Shown here one piece after another: positions 1-10,534 of a stretch of DNA of 64,000 bases. The stretch's first letter is position 1. Each line of letters begins with the position of its first letter. The notes below the pieces were generated by a model. The model did no database searches. It was not told the DNA's origin and was given only the letters and a program-made list of their open reading frames with translations. The translations under genes and the position numbers were made by a program. The stretch comes from Athripsodes cinereus (Eukaryota > Arthropoda > Insecta > Trichoptera > Leptoceridae), in NCBI GenBank assembly GCA_947579605.1, contig OX388329.1:24570299-24634298 (forward strand), written 5' to 3'.

Positions 1-504
1 CATAATTATGTAAACAGTCAAATTGCATGTTCAGGTATAAATATCCAAAATTTTAATATATTCATATAAAAGAAAGTCGGTTTAGTTACACTATTTATAA
101 CTCAATAATGGCTGTACCGATTTAAATGATTTCTGATTAGTTGGATTCTTCTCCGCCCCGAATAGCCGATTAGCTATTAAAATATCTTACAAATTCACGG
201 GAAGAAAAATTAAGAAGAAAATTACTCACGCCATACATTTTTAATTTCAATAAAAAAAACAACATGGAGAATTCTACAAAATCAAACATCTGTGATTCTG
301 AAATTTAATTTTGAAAAAATCATGGATAAGAGTATTTATAAATTTAAAATGATTAGAAATATTACGTACAGCAGATAATTTATAAACAAATCTGAGTTAA
401 GTATAATTGTTGAACATAAATGTTTTATATTTTACACTATACGATGACACACTTGGACAATTACGGGAGTTTGTAAAGAAATTAAAAATATTAATCACTC
501 ATTG
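1..504. other. AT-rich sequence without a recognisable gene
   Basis: No convincing reading frame, tRNA-like boxes or terminal repeats are visible. It lies immediately 5' of a Helitron-like 3' end and may be the body of that element, but no 5' end can be fixed inside the window. Confidence 0.4.
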
Positions 505-538
505 ATTGTTAGGCGGTACGAAGTTCGCTGGATCAGCT
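505..538 (+). mobile_element. Helitron-like 3' terminus
   Basis: A small GC-rich hairpin (GCGGTAC, loop GAA, GTTCGC, imperfect stem) is followed a few bases later by CTAG and then a T. Animal Helitrons end with a short hairpin before CTRR and insert between A and T, so the layout fits. The matching 5' TC end was not found. The next ten bases, TTTATAATAA, also follow the similar end at 4428-4431, so the true boundary could lie further right. Confidence 0.45.
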
Positions 539-1080
539 AGTTTATAATAAAACATTCTTAATTCATTTCGAAATACAATATACAATTTAAATCAATATTA
601 CAAAATTCTACCTCCCTAATAGAGATTTTTCGTGTAGGTAGGTGTATAAGAAGGAAACAATCAAGAAAGTCTACAATATATTTTGAAAATAAGCCAGCAA
701 CGGGATCGTCAATAATTATATACAACAGTACAAGAAATACAACAAGAATAAAATAATAAAGAAATAACACCAACACTAAATAAGTAAAAAAAATGATATT
801 TTTGTAAGATAAAAATACTCATGTTTAGGTATATTGTCAAATTTTCCCATATCCACGGAGTTTGGAATTAATTGGAACCGACACAATACACGCTCAGTTG
901 ATAAGCAATGTAAACTGACAATAAACTTCCTGGAAAATGTTCTATATAAATAGATGTAATTATTATATCGTTGTTACAATATTTATTAAAAACATAAGAT
1001 AAATAATATAATATAGGCTAGGTAAACCAGTATTGCATCTATACGGTTTTACATATTATTTCATAATATTTTATCTATAG
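539..1080. other. AT-rich spacer, no gene seen
   Basis: Only short chance reading frames rich in Leu, Ile and Phe occur here, for example 558-776 on the minus strand. They show no family resemblance. Confidence 0.4.
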
Positions 1081-1182
1081 GACCGTGGAGTAACCGACAA
1101 AGAATAGGTACATCTCCCATTCCATTCTATAAGCTTTCGAGTATCCTTTAAAAGGCAGATATTTCTAAAACACAATGAATAA
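1081..1182 (+). repeat. SINE-A, 5' half
   Basis: This begins with CCGTGGAG and runs through a CTCCC block and TTTAAAAGGCAGAT. It matches copies near 12150, 21900 (minus) and 49335. It abuts the LINE relic that follows and supplies the ATG of that relic's open frame, so that ATG is not a native LINE start. Confidence 0.7.
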
Positions 1183-1909
1183 GTTTATATATATTTGTGT
1201 TTATGTGCGCCTTGGCCTTCGTATCAACGCTGGTAAAACGGAGTACATATGTAATAGTACATGCACGAGTACTCACACCCCACTAATGGTTGGTAATTCC
1301 CAAATATCTCAGGTTAGCAAATTCAGGTACCTGGGAGCAACCATAACGCCAGAGGGAGATCTCCGGTCGGAATTACCAATCCGCATAGGGGCAGCTAGTG
1401 GGGCTTTCAATAACATGAACAAAGTTTGGAAGGCGTCTGGACTCAGCATCAGGACAAAATGTCGCTTGTTCAATGCGTGCATCATCCCAATCCTTCTATA
1501 TGGCTGTGAGTCTTGGCACTTAACCAAGGCTCAGGAGCGGAAGATACTAAGCTTTGAAAACAGGTGTCTTAGAAGGATTTTGGATGTCAAATGGTATGAA
1601 CATGTTACAAATGATGCTGTGCGCCGGCGCACCCAGCAGAGACCTGTAATCTCCGTAATACAGGAGAGACGATGGTCCTGGCTGGGACATGTTTTGAGAA
1701 TGCCTAATGATAGTTGGCCAAAAAGAGCATTGTTTTTCCGTCCGCAGGGGTTCCGTCGGCCCGGGCGTCCCTCTTTCACAATACACCGTTCCTATGACAA
1801 CGATATCAGAGCGCAAGGAATGTCGTGGGAAGAGGTGACGCAATTGGCACAGAGACGCTCTGAATGGAGGAGGCTGGTTTCTGCCCTGTGCTCCCGAGAG
1901 GAGCGTTGA
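1175..1909 (+). pseudogene. LINE relic, reverse transcriptase C-terminal domain (LINE-a)
   Basis: This 244-codon open frame carries the end of a non-LTR retrotransposon polyprotein. The frame is still open, but the endonuclease and the catalytic YADD part of the RT are missing. Visible motifs are GLRINAGKTEY (about residues 14-24), FRYLGATITP (50-59), LLYGCESW (107-114), CLRRIL (131-136), WLGHVLRM (169-176), GRPSF (197-201) and WRRLV (231-235). This order is the standard tail of many insect LINEs. The first dozen residues derive from the adjoining SINE-A copy. After the stop comes a TGACTGACTG microsatellite tail typical of a LINE 3' end. Related copies lie at 16386-16735 (+) and 48113-48407 (-). 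It is a 5'-truncated, dead copy. The exact LINE clade is not assigned. Confidence 0.85.
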
Positions 1910-1925
1910 GGGCGATGACTGACTG

Positions 1926-4059
1926 ACTGTGTTTATACGCCTTTGCTCTCGATTTTTATTCGAAAGTTCCAGTTTGTCCTGAAAGATACAAGTACCTTTG
2001 GTAATTTATTGGAACAAAAACTTTTATACTGTATATATTGATGCCAATAAAGTTTTATTTATTTATTTATTTTTATTTACCTATTCATAAGACGCATGAT
2101 AGATTTAACATCTTTAATGCAGCTATGATACGGTATACCACTCATCCAGAACATTTTAATCTTTTATTGGCACAAAAATGGCGATATGGATACTTATTAT
2201 ATGCTATTAGTCCGTTCGCTACCTTTTTGTATAAAATATCATTTTCAACTTCCGAAGCAGCTGACTAATGATCTGTTAGAAGAAGAACAATTAGAAGAAG
2301 ATGATGTATATATTTATCATGATGTAAAAGAATTTATTTATCATGGAATTTATAGAAATATCGTGATGAAGTAAACAACAACATATATTATAAAAGTAAC
2401 AGCAATTAATCGTAAGATCAAAGGTTACATAGAATCTTACAGTTAATCTATGCGAAATTCTCCGACAAAGGGTAGGTATTGAAAATGTAGGAGTAGATGG
2501 TATAGAAATTCAAATAATAAAAGTTGCCATAGAGATAATACATAGATCCTACGTCACGCGTTCTGATGGTCTTGTGCTCATAATAATATCCTGTCGTGTT
2601 GTGAACGAAAATATGTCAATCTCAAATAATTTTCGCTAATGAACATGAAATATAATAATAGAAGGTCTATCACGGGCCATATGAAGAGATTGTTAATGTT
2701 ATTAACATAAACACAATGTAAAACATGAACAATAATTATTCTTGTTGGATGAGAACAATCAAGGCAATGATCTTTAACGGTAGATCACAATATAATGCCT
2801 ACTACATTCTTACATAGATACGATCATCGTTTGTTTGTTATGTTATTTATTTATGTTTTTAAATTTAAGGTTCTATTGATAAACAAATTGTTTTAAACTG
2901 AGCAGTCTGCATAACGTGATCACAATAGTGGCCGAAAACGTGTGGCCTGCAACAAACATAGCGATATTTTTTGTTTTAGTTTTTATGTTAACGGCAGTGA
3001 AGATGGAAAGTCCGAAAGGCCTCTGCCAAAATAAAATTTATACATTGAAAGTTATGAATTGAAAATAGTGTTTTATTTATTAAATTAGCGAAATTATTTC
3101 AGTGCCAATTATTATTTAAATTTCTATTTTATGGTTTTCTAAAAAAATTATGATTAAAATCATCAGGGAATAAAATTTGGACTTTAATTAATTAGTGGAC
3201 TGCAATTTAATTAATAAAGATAACTAATATAAAATAGAATTCATTCATATCATGAAAGCACCACATTTTCACTTATGATTAATCCACACATAAATATTCT
3301 AATCCGTTCGTATGTGCGTATGTCCTTAATGGACTCTGAAATTAAGAAAGACAGAAGTAAAATAATATACTCTATACGAGGTCTCATCTCTTGGGCAGGT
3401 TTTAGGCTTAAAACATTTTAAATATCTTATGTATTGATAAAGATATTACAATTTTAATGAGATTCCCATACATTTGCTTGACAAAATTGCCAAGCGAATG
3501 TATGGAAATCCAATATTTTTAGTCAAACATTTTTCATTGTATTGAATTAATTTCAAAATGGATGTAACAATAAATAAAACAATACTGAAACCAAATAATA
3601 GGGGACTGTTTTCATAATGAAACATTGTGATTGCTAATGACAAAAAATCCTGAATTATGTGAATGAAAATTGCATATTTTTGACATTTTGGGCTATTTTC
3701 ATAATGGAGGATATTATGAGACCATAGAAATCCATACTGTATATGAGAATAGTATTATGTAAAAAATCCATAAACATAGTTAATTGTTTTTTTTAAATAA
3801 ATACAAAAGTACCTCGGTACTTACTAGCCACGAGAACCTATTTATTTTCGCCTAATATTTTTCTTTATCTTTTTTTTAAATTTCATGGCAAATCACTTGA
3901 ATATTTACTTATGTAGGTACTACAAACTAAAAATACCAATTCGGATGTTGCAAATACATAACATTTAGGTCCAAAATCACTCGCAAATGATTGGATGGTC
4001 TTGAGAATAATAGAATAGAATAACGTTTAGGTACCAACAATTTTTTTTCTTAAAATGAG
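1926..4059. other. AT-rich region without a supported gene
   Basis: A TTTATTTATTTATTT run occurs near 2056-2072 and could be another retroelement tail. Two overlapping short frames at 2038-2374, one with an acidic EEEQLEEDD stretch, show no family I recognise and are probably chance. The rest is featureless to the eye. Confidence 0.35.
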
Positions 4060-4310
4060 ATACTTACCCGCTTTTTTTTCTTATTTAAGTACGGGATGTC
4101 AAACTTTAAGTTTTTTAGCACTTTTCGATGTAGGTAGGTACCTACTTTCTTTTGTTTTGATTAAATATCGGGATGCGAGGTGTCAAACTTTAAGATTTTT
4201 CATTGGGAAGATGTTACTTTTTTCATGAAGGTACCTACCAAATTTTTTAATTAAATATGGGCATGTGGGGAGTCAAACATTAAGTATTCTCATTGGATAT
4301 GGCTTTTTAC
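4060..4310 (+). repeat. Degenerate tandem repeat, three units of about 84-90 bp
   Basis: The phrase GTCAAACTTTAAG, or a near match, recurs at about 4098, 4182 and 4272. Each is preceded by a GGGATG or GGCATG block and followed by a pyrimidine-rich TTTTT stretch and often a GGTACCTAC motif. It lies just upstream of a Helitron-like 3' end and may be part of that element. Confidence 0.55.
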
Positions 4311-4398
4311 TACTTTTTTCCACGTAAGCGCATACTCCATATTAGTCCAATAAGGATATGCCATTTTAACCCATGTATTTGCACGGTTTCTGTTTATT

Positions 4399-4431
4399 TA
4401 AACCCGAGCACTGCCGGGTTACAAAAGCTAG
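4399..4431 (+). mobile_element. Helitron-like 3' terminus
   Basis: A perfect stem AACCCG/CGGGTT with an eight-base loop is followed after a few bases by GCTAG and then T. This is the hairpin-plus-CTAG arrangement of Helitron 3' ends. The tandem array just upstream could be internal Helitron sequence. No 5' TC end was located. Confidence 0.55.
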
Positions 4432-4560
4432 TTTATAATAATTATCTTTATTTACAGAATAATATAATTTTTACACATAGTATTTATTTTTTTGCAAATG
4501 GCAGACTTGTGGTAGAGCAAAGTCTTCCAGTCAACCATATAAAAGAAAGAAAGAAAAAAG
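4432..4560 (-). mobile_element. LINE 3' untranslated tail
   Basis: On the minus strand the phrase GGTTGACTGGAAGA is followed by an imperfect hairpin and AAGTCTGCC, then an A/T-rich tail with AATAAAG. This is the widespread insect LINE 3' UTR signature. Other copies are near 15290-15380 (-) and 29266-29370 (+). No coding part remains. Confidence 0.55.
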
Positions 4561-5345
4561 TGAGAAATAAATAAAATAAATACAAAAAACAATGAATAAA
4601 TTAAATGCATACAAATATATTGAAACAAATCTATACCTAATATTGTTGTAATTTCTATTAAGATGAGAACAATGATTAATTTATGATTTTATAAGTTACA
4701 TAGTTCATGACATACTTATGGGGTATACGATTACTTTGCAAATCTAATAATTACTATGTAATTTGTCCGCACGATTGATAAATGGTATACACACACTTAA
4801 TTCTCCTAAGAATGCAGCGAATATGATTTAGGTAATCCCATATTGCAATATCATTCTTTTTGACAGCAATATATTATTATTATTCATCTTATAATAATAA
4901 TATGAACTCTATGTACCCATACTGTAATGAGTATTGAACATATTATAACCATATTATACTTATCTGTACGCGTATAATAATATCAGTTTGTAAGTAATAA
5001 TATGTAATGTATTTATTATTATAATATTATTATAATAGAGTACTTTGAAGTATTTCTTGCGTCTGTCTGAACATCTCCGGAGGTATGACAGCACAGAGAA
5101 AGAGAGTATATTATGTGTAATATGATTATTATTGATTTTATTCCACTCTTTGTATTATATTGTATAAAGATATCCAATACACTTTGTTTATTCAGATACA
5201 GCTGATATCTCCTCCCTTTTGTTGTTTATCTAATTACATATAATATTGAAGTCAGATGAGAATAATATAATGTTGTTTTTTTCTTCACACATTGTGTCTT
5301 CTTTCTTAGACATACATAATACCTACAAATTTTTGTTGCCCGTGC
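4561..5345. other. AT-rich spacer with TAATAATAT-type runs
   Basis: Low-complexity AT sequence, densest around 4860-5035. No gene or element boundary was recognised. Confidence 0.4.
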
Positions 5346-5417
5346 TGTGTGTGTGTGTGTGTGTGAGGGTGAGGGTGTGTGTGAGGGTGTGTGTGAGGGT
5401 GTGTGTGTGTGAGGGTG

Positions 5418-5462
<45 letters not shown>

Positions 5463-5474
5463 GTGTGTGTGTGT
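5346..5474. repeat. Compound (TG)n microsatellite with GAGGGT interruptions
   Basis: About 130 bases of GT dinucleotides are interrupted several times by GAGGGT, sometimes doubled. The reading frames across it (poly Thr-His or Val-Cys) are artefacts of the repeat. Confidence 0.95.
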
Positions 5475-5617
5475 AAAAAGGAACATAGGAATATTTGTAT
5501 GGCGCTTGTGATCGAGACATGATTATCAATCTCTAGAGCAAATATGTGTATTAGCTTTAAGATGCTGGGGGTGAATAATTTAAGTTATAGAAAGAAACTA
5601 TAAGACTGTCCGTAATC

Positions 5618-5830
5618 TGTTACCTAAGAATTCTGCAATTTTGCGGAATTGTACGTGTGGAGGGTACCTATGAATGTCTCGTCAAATACCTGATCACGTC
5701 TGGTAAAAGACCTAGAGGAAGGATTACAATGTGTTTGACTGATCAGATCAAGCAGGCTATAACTCCGTCAATTTGCTCCATACACCTGGCAGAAGAGAAG
5801 GGCACAGGTTGTCCATGAGGGGCTACCCGG
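5618..5830 (+). mobile_element. LINE relic, C-terminal fragment (LINE-i)
   Basis: The translation contains ILQFCGIVRVEG, SGKRPRGR and LTDQIKQA. It parallels the LINE tail pattern of an I-L-x-F-x-G-H block, then GKRPRGR, then a W-x-D-Q-I block, then LAE-DR-W. HLAEEKG near 5790 fits the last block. Stops follow, so it is degenerate, and nothing upstream of this domain is visible. Confidence 0.65.
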
Positions 5831-6476
5831 AGAACACGCTTTCTATAACTGGGAAACGGATTGAAGTGAGAAGATAACAAAGTTCACTCTTTACCAGATA
5901 TTTAAACATGCAAAGTTTTATCACTATATTCTGTTAAACATTTCATTGTAACACAATTAATTTCTGTACCAAATCTAAGCATTGAGAATTTCATCAAATT
6001 CCATCGTTCTGTGGTATGCTGTACATAAGATGAATATTCGTAAAATGGCATACCACCGTACAAAATGATTACAAGTATTCGCAAGGTTAGTGAGTTATTT
6101 AGTGTATAGAAGATGAAAATATGTAGATATCTCTTCGTTTTGCTTTATGTTACATCGCATATCTTATTTTACTTTTTTTTGTTCATATTAAATAACCATA
6201 TTCCTGGCATGGTTAATCACAGATTATGGGCGTTCCCAGGATTTTCTCTAGAGGGAAAAGCAGTCTATAATCTCCCGTCGCCATATTTGCAATTTGGTAT
6301 AGGAATTCAAGACTTTGATTAAGTTGATGTTTATTTTGTAAAGCAAAACATAAATTTGTGTAAAAAAACATATTTTTGAAAGTTTTACTATTGTTAATAA
6401 TAAAGTGAGATCTCTTCATAGAAACTTTCCTTTTGTGTACAATAATTTATGAACTACCTTGGTTTATTAAGTATAA
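5831..6476. other. No supported gene
   Basis: Short overlapping frames on both strands (5902-6084 -, 6113-6322 +, 6213-6419 -) have no recognisable motifs. A phrase near 6285-6310, AATTTGGTATAGGAATT, resembles one near 63001-63016 and may be an old dispersed repeat. Confidence 0.35.
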
Positions 6477-6484
6477 CTTCTAGG

Positions 6485-6868
6485 CAGTGGTGTAGCTAGG
6501 GGGGGGGGGGGCAGGGGGGGACAAATGTCCCCGGGCGCTACATTAGGGGGCGCCAAAATGAGTATTAAAGCTATTTTTTAATTTTATTTTGATGCAAACT
6601 AATGTATCCCAAATGCGTTTGCAAGATTAAATTTTGGAGCTCCACAAATATCTTCATTACAAACCAGTTGGCTTACACGATTTTGGCGCCCCCATTGAGC
6701 ATTAATATATATCAAAAATATCAATTCGGGTTCAAATATTATTCTTCATAATGCTTCATGCTTCGAAAATGAACCATATTAATCGTAAAATTTCAAAAAT
6801 TTCTTGGGGGCTCTGAGAATGGGCGCAGATTTTGTCCCCGGGCGCAGATGACCCTAGCTACGCCACTG
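6485..6868. mobile_element. Non-autonomous hAT-type element, 384 bp
   Basis: It starts CAGTGGTGTAGCTAGG and ends with the near-complement CCTAGCTACGCCACTG. Both ends are flanked by the perfect 8-bp direct repeat CTTCTAGG (6477-6484 and 6869-6876). Terminal CA.TG inverted repeats with 8-bp duplications are diagnostic of hAT transposons. The interior has G runs and GGGGCGCC or GGCGCCCCC blocks but no transposase. Confidence 0.9.
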
Positions 6869-6876
6869 CTTCTAGG

Positions 6877-7153
6877 GGCAGGCAGATTATCAATTCAATG
6901 TCATTTTTCCATACTTATTTATATACTAATTTTGCTTACTTTCCTACTATTTTCGAGATGCTCGGGAAGAGCAGCTGTCACCCTTGCTCCCCTCCCCTGG
7001 GGAATGCCAATGTCACAAAGTGTAATCAAAAACTCTTCTCTCTTGTAAGTTTGTGTTATTTGGATCTTTTATGCTTTGTGAATGTTGTAAACCGTTTTAA
7101 TGCGCTTCAATCCTGGAAATAAATTTATTTAAATTCTTTATCACGTAATCAAT
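6877..7153. other. Spacer between two hAT elements
   Basis: A GC-richer patch at 6958-7015 is followed by a stretch resembling a LINE 3' UTR that ends in AATAAATTTATTT near 7120. No coding domain could be recognised. Confidence 0.3.
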
Positions 7154-7161
7154 ATGAGGCT

Positions 7162-7693
7162 CAGGCCCCGGATTAGAGTGATAGACGCCCTGGGTAAGAA
7201 AATGGTCTACTAAAATAGTTTTTTTTTACAAGTAACTGTGCTTTTCATACTGTGGCATATGAAATTATAGGAAAACCAAGTCGTTCATACAATACTGTGA
7301 CCATTTATTGATACGTTCATGATAGCTACTTAAAAAACATTCAAAATTACAAATACAAAACAATTTATACAATACAATACGATTCAATATTCTTTATTTC
7401 ACGAAAATTCTTTCAATGTAAACCAAAACGCTGTCAATCATTACAAATGATCATGTGGGCTTTTGTTTTGTAACGTTCCTTATTGTGTTCTGTGTAAAAT
7501 CATGTTTAACAACTTACATATAATTACTTTTTTTTATTTTGATTAAATTGTACAGTATTTTATCTAACGTTTTGAAGCATTTTCGTATCATATTTATTTT
7601 CAAAGTAAGGCCTACCTTTTCCTGAGTTCAGCGCCCCCAAAAATTTGGTGCCCTGTGCAAATCCCAGTCTGCCCATCTCTAGCTCGGATCCTG
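7162..7693. mobile_element. Probable degraded hAT-type element, 532 bp
   Basis: The ends CAGGCCCCGGATTAGAG and (reverse complement) CAGGATCCGAGCTAGAG match at most positions. The flanks ATGAGGCT and ATAAGACT agree at six of eight bases, as expected for an old 8-bp duplication. There is no transposase frame. Confidence 0.6.
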
Positions 7694-7777
7694 ATAAGAC
7701 TGGATTATTAATCAACGAATTAAGAATTTAAATAATGATTAATTATATTATCTTAAAAAGTGTTAACTGATCTTGGC

Positions 7778-8201
7778 CAGGGGTGGGCGGGCTTATACCA
7801 TCGGCAATCTACAACAATACAATTAGACGACAAGAAACTAAAAACAGGTCTCAGGTTCCCAGAATTTTATGATTTCCCTTTCATTCACAATCAGATTTTC
7901 GATTAAGTTATAAGAATTAAAAATATTTTATGATTAACTTAGTTTTGTTGAAGAATATATAAGTCTGGAGGTAGAGTCTCGGTCTCATACAGAAGAGGTC
8001 CACGGTTCTAATCCAAGTTCCAGTAAAATATCCTTTAACGACACAAGGTTTTATATAAATGTGAAAGATGTATAATGTTGTATTTGGGTTTGTAACAAAA
8101 AATCAGATACATTTAAAAAATATATAAATATAACCGAGTTTTCAAAAGTGAAGATTTTTTTGGTACCTATATAGGTGCGATCGACTGTTTGCCTACCCCT
8201 G
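7778..8201. mobile_element. hAT-like element with a nested SINE
   Basis: The ends CAGGGGTGGGCGGGC and (reverse complement) CAGGGGTAGGCAAAC are hAT-type inverted repeats. The flanking 8-mers ATCTTGGC and CTTCAGGT do not match, so the target duplication is lost or one end belongs to another copy. A tRNA-derived SINE sits inside it at 7960-8118. Confidence 0.6.
7960..8118 (+). repeat. SINE-B, tRNA-derived, nested copy
   Basis: It contains GGTAGAGTCTCGG, the B-box-like GGTTCTAATCC (8003-8013), a CACGACACAAG-type body with substitutions, and GTATTTGGGTTTGTAAC. It matches the better copy at 8535-8705. Lying inside a hAT, it is the younger insertion. Confidence 0.8.
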
Positions 8202-8534
8202 CTTCAGGTAATGTAAAGCAGCGTGTCACTTTAAATCTGATATGAAGTTAAAAGGATGTGAAGAAATTCCCGAAAATATTCGATACGTAATTTCAGAGTG
8301 TCAAACTTGTATTTTATTTCTCATTTTGATAACCATGATTAATGCAACACGGAAAGACTGAGATTATTACCGGAATTAATACTAGCTTAAAAACCTTGGT
8401 TTGTTAAACAAAAAATAATCATCATTTGTGGAATGAGCCAACAATTAATATTTTTATACCTATCTACCTACCATATAAAATGCCACATTTTTTAAAATGA
8501 ACATATTTATTTATATTATTAAAAAAAATAGAGT

Positions 8535-8705
8535 TTATCTGTAGCCTAGTGGTAGAGTCTCGGCCTCATGCACAAGAGGTGTGCGGTTCGATCCCAGATG
8601 CCGGCAAACTTCCCTTTCACGACACAAGCTTTTAGCTTACTGTGAAAGGTTTATAAAGCTGTATTTGGGTTTGTAACAAAAACACAGATATATCCTTTAA
8701 AAAAT
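8535..8705 (+). repeat. SINE-B, tRNA-derived, best copy
   Basis: RNA polymerase III A box TAGCCTAGTGG at 8542-8552 and B box GGTTCGATCCC at 8585-8595 are spaced as in a tRNA gene. A body with CACGACACAAGC and TTTGGGTTTGTAAC follows, where a tRNA gene would close its acceptor stem. It is therefore a tRNA-derived SINE and not a functional tRNA. Other copies lie at 7960-8118 (+) and 53786-53968 (-), with fragments at 13091-13160 and 49488-49530. Confidence 0.85.
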
Positions 8706-8812
8706 AAATACAATAAAAATAACACGACACCTTTATCATGATTCGATTTAAAATATCGGTGATTTTTCACGTAGTAGATAATTTTGTACTTAAAGTTCTG
8801 TGTGCGAGTCCC

Positions 8813-8966
8813 AGAGCCCCTAAACAAACACGCACTTGGCGATCGACTACAAACGAATTTTCGTCAATAACTGCAACAATAACGCATAATTACACGGGAC
8901 ATGTAGGTAGATTGTCGAAAAGTTCGCCAGTAGTCGATCGCTAAGTACGGTTTGTCTACGGGCTCA
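8813..8966. mobile_element. Foldback (inverted-repeat) element, about 154 bp
   Basis: The left arm (8813-8870) and right arm (8908-8966) are imperfect reverse complements. They share GCGATCGACTAC exactly and GAGCCC at the outer ends, around a centre of about 40 bases. A short non-autonomous DNA transposon is likely. No clear target duplication was found. Confidence 0.6.
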
Positions 8967-8971
8967 GAGCC

Positions 8972-9062
8972 CGTGGTAAAGGATACGTTCCCTTCTCTTC
9001 TCTGTACGTTTTCAAGTGTATTGTAAAAGGTTGGTAAGTATTTGTAGAACATTCAGAATGAG
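8972..9062 (+). repeat. SINE-A, 5' fragment
   Basis: TCTCTGTACGTTTTCAAGTG followed by TTGTAAAAGG matches the 5' half of the SINE-A consensus inferred from copies at 21637-21897 and 55288-55490. Confidence 0.55.
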
Positions 9063-9289
9063 ATATTAAACGTTCTTAATTCAGCAATGGAGTACGTCAC
9101 ATATCCTAAATGTCTTATTTTATATTAACACGATGTGCACGTTTTAATCTAAATGGCATAGAGTTCACAAGGGGAGTATTACTTTTACTTTTGCATCGGG
9201 ATAACAAAATTATGGCATCTCTATGCCCCGCTGAACTTTGTCCCGCCGACGAAATTCTTAGGGGACCACTGCTCTCAGCTTCTACCGCT

Positions 9290-9470
9290 ATTTACAAGCT
9301 TTTGGTATTCAACAAGGTAAACACTTCCAATTTCGCAAAGAGGTGCTCCAATGTCACGGGACCAACTGCCTGAAACCAATTACCAGCGGATCTAAGAGAG
9401 AACCAGCATAGTTTCACATTCAGGGACAAGTTGAAAACAATACCTATTGTTCTTGAGAAATCATGACACC
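9290..9470 (+). mobile_element. LINE relic, CR1/Jockey-type C-terminus
   Basis: After a stop codon at the expected Trp, the translation reads NQLPADLRE, then FTFRDKLKT. This is the W-N-x-LP-x-x-(I/L)R ... F(K/R)xxLK motif that closes CR1/Jockey-type LINE polyproteins. The upstream frame (9110-9373) is at most weakly related. Confidence 0.5.
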
Positions 9471-9589
9471 GTGGCGCCATATACAAGTCTTCGTATTTTA
9501 TATATTTTACGTATGTATATGCTTCTCTCGGTAAGAGGGACATCGAAGGAGTGTAGTTAAAAGATTCCGCGAGTGAGGGTTTTGGCCGG

Positions 9590-9712
9590 CCAGTCCTTCA
9601 GGCTGTCCATCATGGCACCTCTTGTGTGGACAAATTTGTTAGTGTCAAATTTGTTTGTAGTCCCCAGACTTCTGAGCTATCAGGGTGGACGGTAGGTCTC
9701 CTTCAATGTGGA
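9590..9712. repeat. Dispersed repeat E, copy 1
   Basis: It shares the order GTGTGGACAAATTTGTTA, then a GGTGGACGGTAGGTC block and CTTCAATGT with 10535-10648. The family is unknown. Confidence 0.5.
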
Positions 9713-10239
9713 TTTTTTTAGTATTAATATAAACATATGAACGAACTCAATATTTTATTGGGGATTATTGGAATAATAAGAATACATATTAATACGATTT
9801 TTAACAGTTCATTTAAAATATTAATGACATACAATAAAATTATGTTTAATCAGAGATCATGCGGGGTGAATTAAATTGATATTGTGAAATGAATTTCTTC
9901 TCATTTAATTCTCTACAAGAGTTGTTGCGAAGAAAAAATATTTTTAGATAATAATGAATCAAAATTGTGCTCCAAGTAATTTTTATTTTATTTTTTTTAT
10001 TTTTATTATTATTTTTTTTATTTTTATAATGCGAGTATTCGTTTTTAAGAAAGTTTAATAGGTATACATATACATAATATTTATTTACTGATGTTACGTA
10101 TTGTTTCATGCGTTGTTCGTGATTCAAAAGGGTATCAATAAGAGTGATATAGGTAATAATGTACCCAGTAACATAAGAAATATACAATACAATAAAATCA
10201 TATTACATTCGCTTAAATTAAATTTATATTCAACTCAAT

Positions 10240-10503
10240 GGAAAAATTATGAGTCATAATATTTCGTTGTACAATACTGGCATTATACTTTTTTCACATC
10301 TTCCTATACACACATGTCAGTATAGCTGGCGGACTTATCACATATGTAATTTCTTCCAGATAATTGATGCTGTCTCAATTTTTGCTGAAACAGTTCTTTT
10401 TCTAGCCCTGGTTGCGAAAATTTCGTACGAAACTCTGCGACCCAGCCGGGAATCGGACCAGGACCTCGATGATGCAAGTCTCACTGCGATAGCCGTTAAA
10501 TAA
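10240..10503 (-). repeat. SINE-D: tRNA-like head with LINE-type 3' tail
   Basis: On the minus strand a head with A-box-like GGCTATCGCAGTGAG and B box GGTCCGATTCCC (10448-10459) leads into a body. The body ends in TCTGGAAGAAAT, then GTGATAAGTCCGCC. That end is the same 3' signature as the LINE tails at 4432-4560, 15290-15380 and 29266-29370. About 260 bp with a tRNA head and a LINE tail fits a SINE. A chance side-by-side insertion of two elements is the alternative. Confidence 0.6.
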
Positions 10504-10534
10504 AGATTCCATGCACTGCGATATTTTGGGACCT

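Noticed and set aside
1547..1843. Minus-strand ORFs across the LINE-a relic
   Set aside because: They are antisense shadows of the recognised RT domain.
5226..5529. Thr-His-rich or Val-Cys-rich proteins
   Set aside because: These frames are translations of the TG microsatellite.
7978..8115. Second independent hAT inside 7778-8201
   Set aside because: The segment matches SINE-B copies elsewhere and has no inverted ends.
8535..8610. tRNA gene on the plus strand
   Set aside because: The A and B boxes are good, but the sequence continues into a shared repeat body instead of pairing with the 5' end to form an acceptor stem, and several copies share that body. It is a SINE head.
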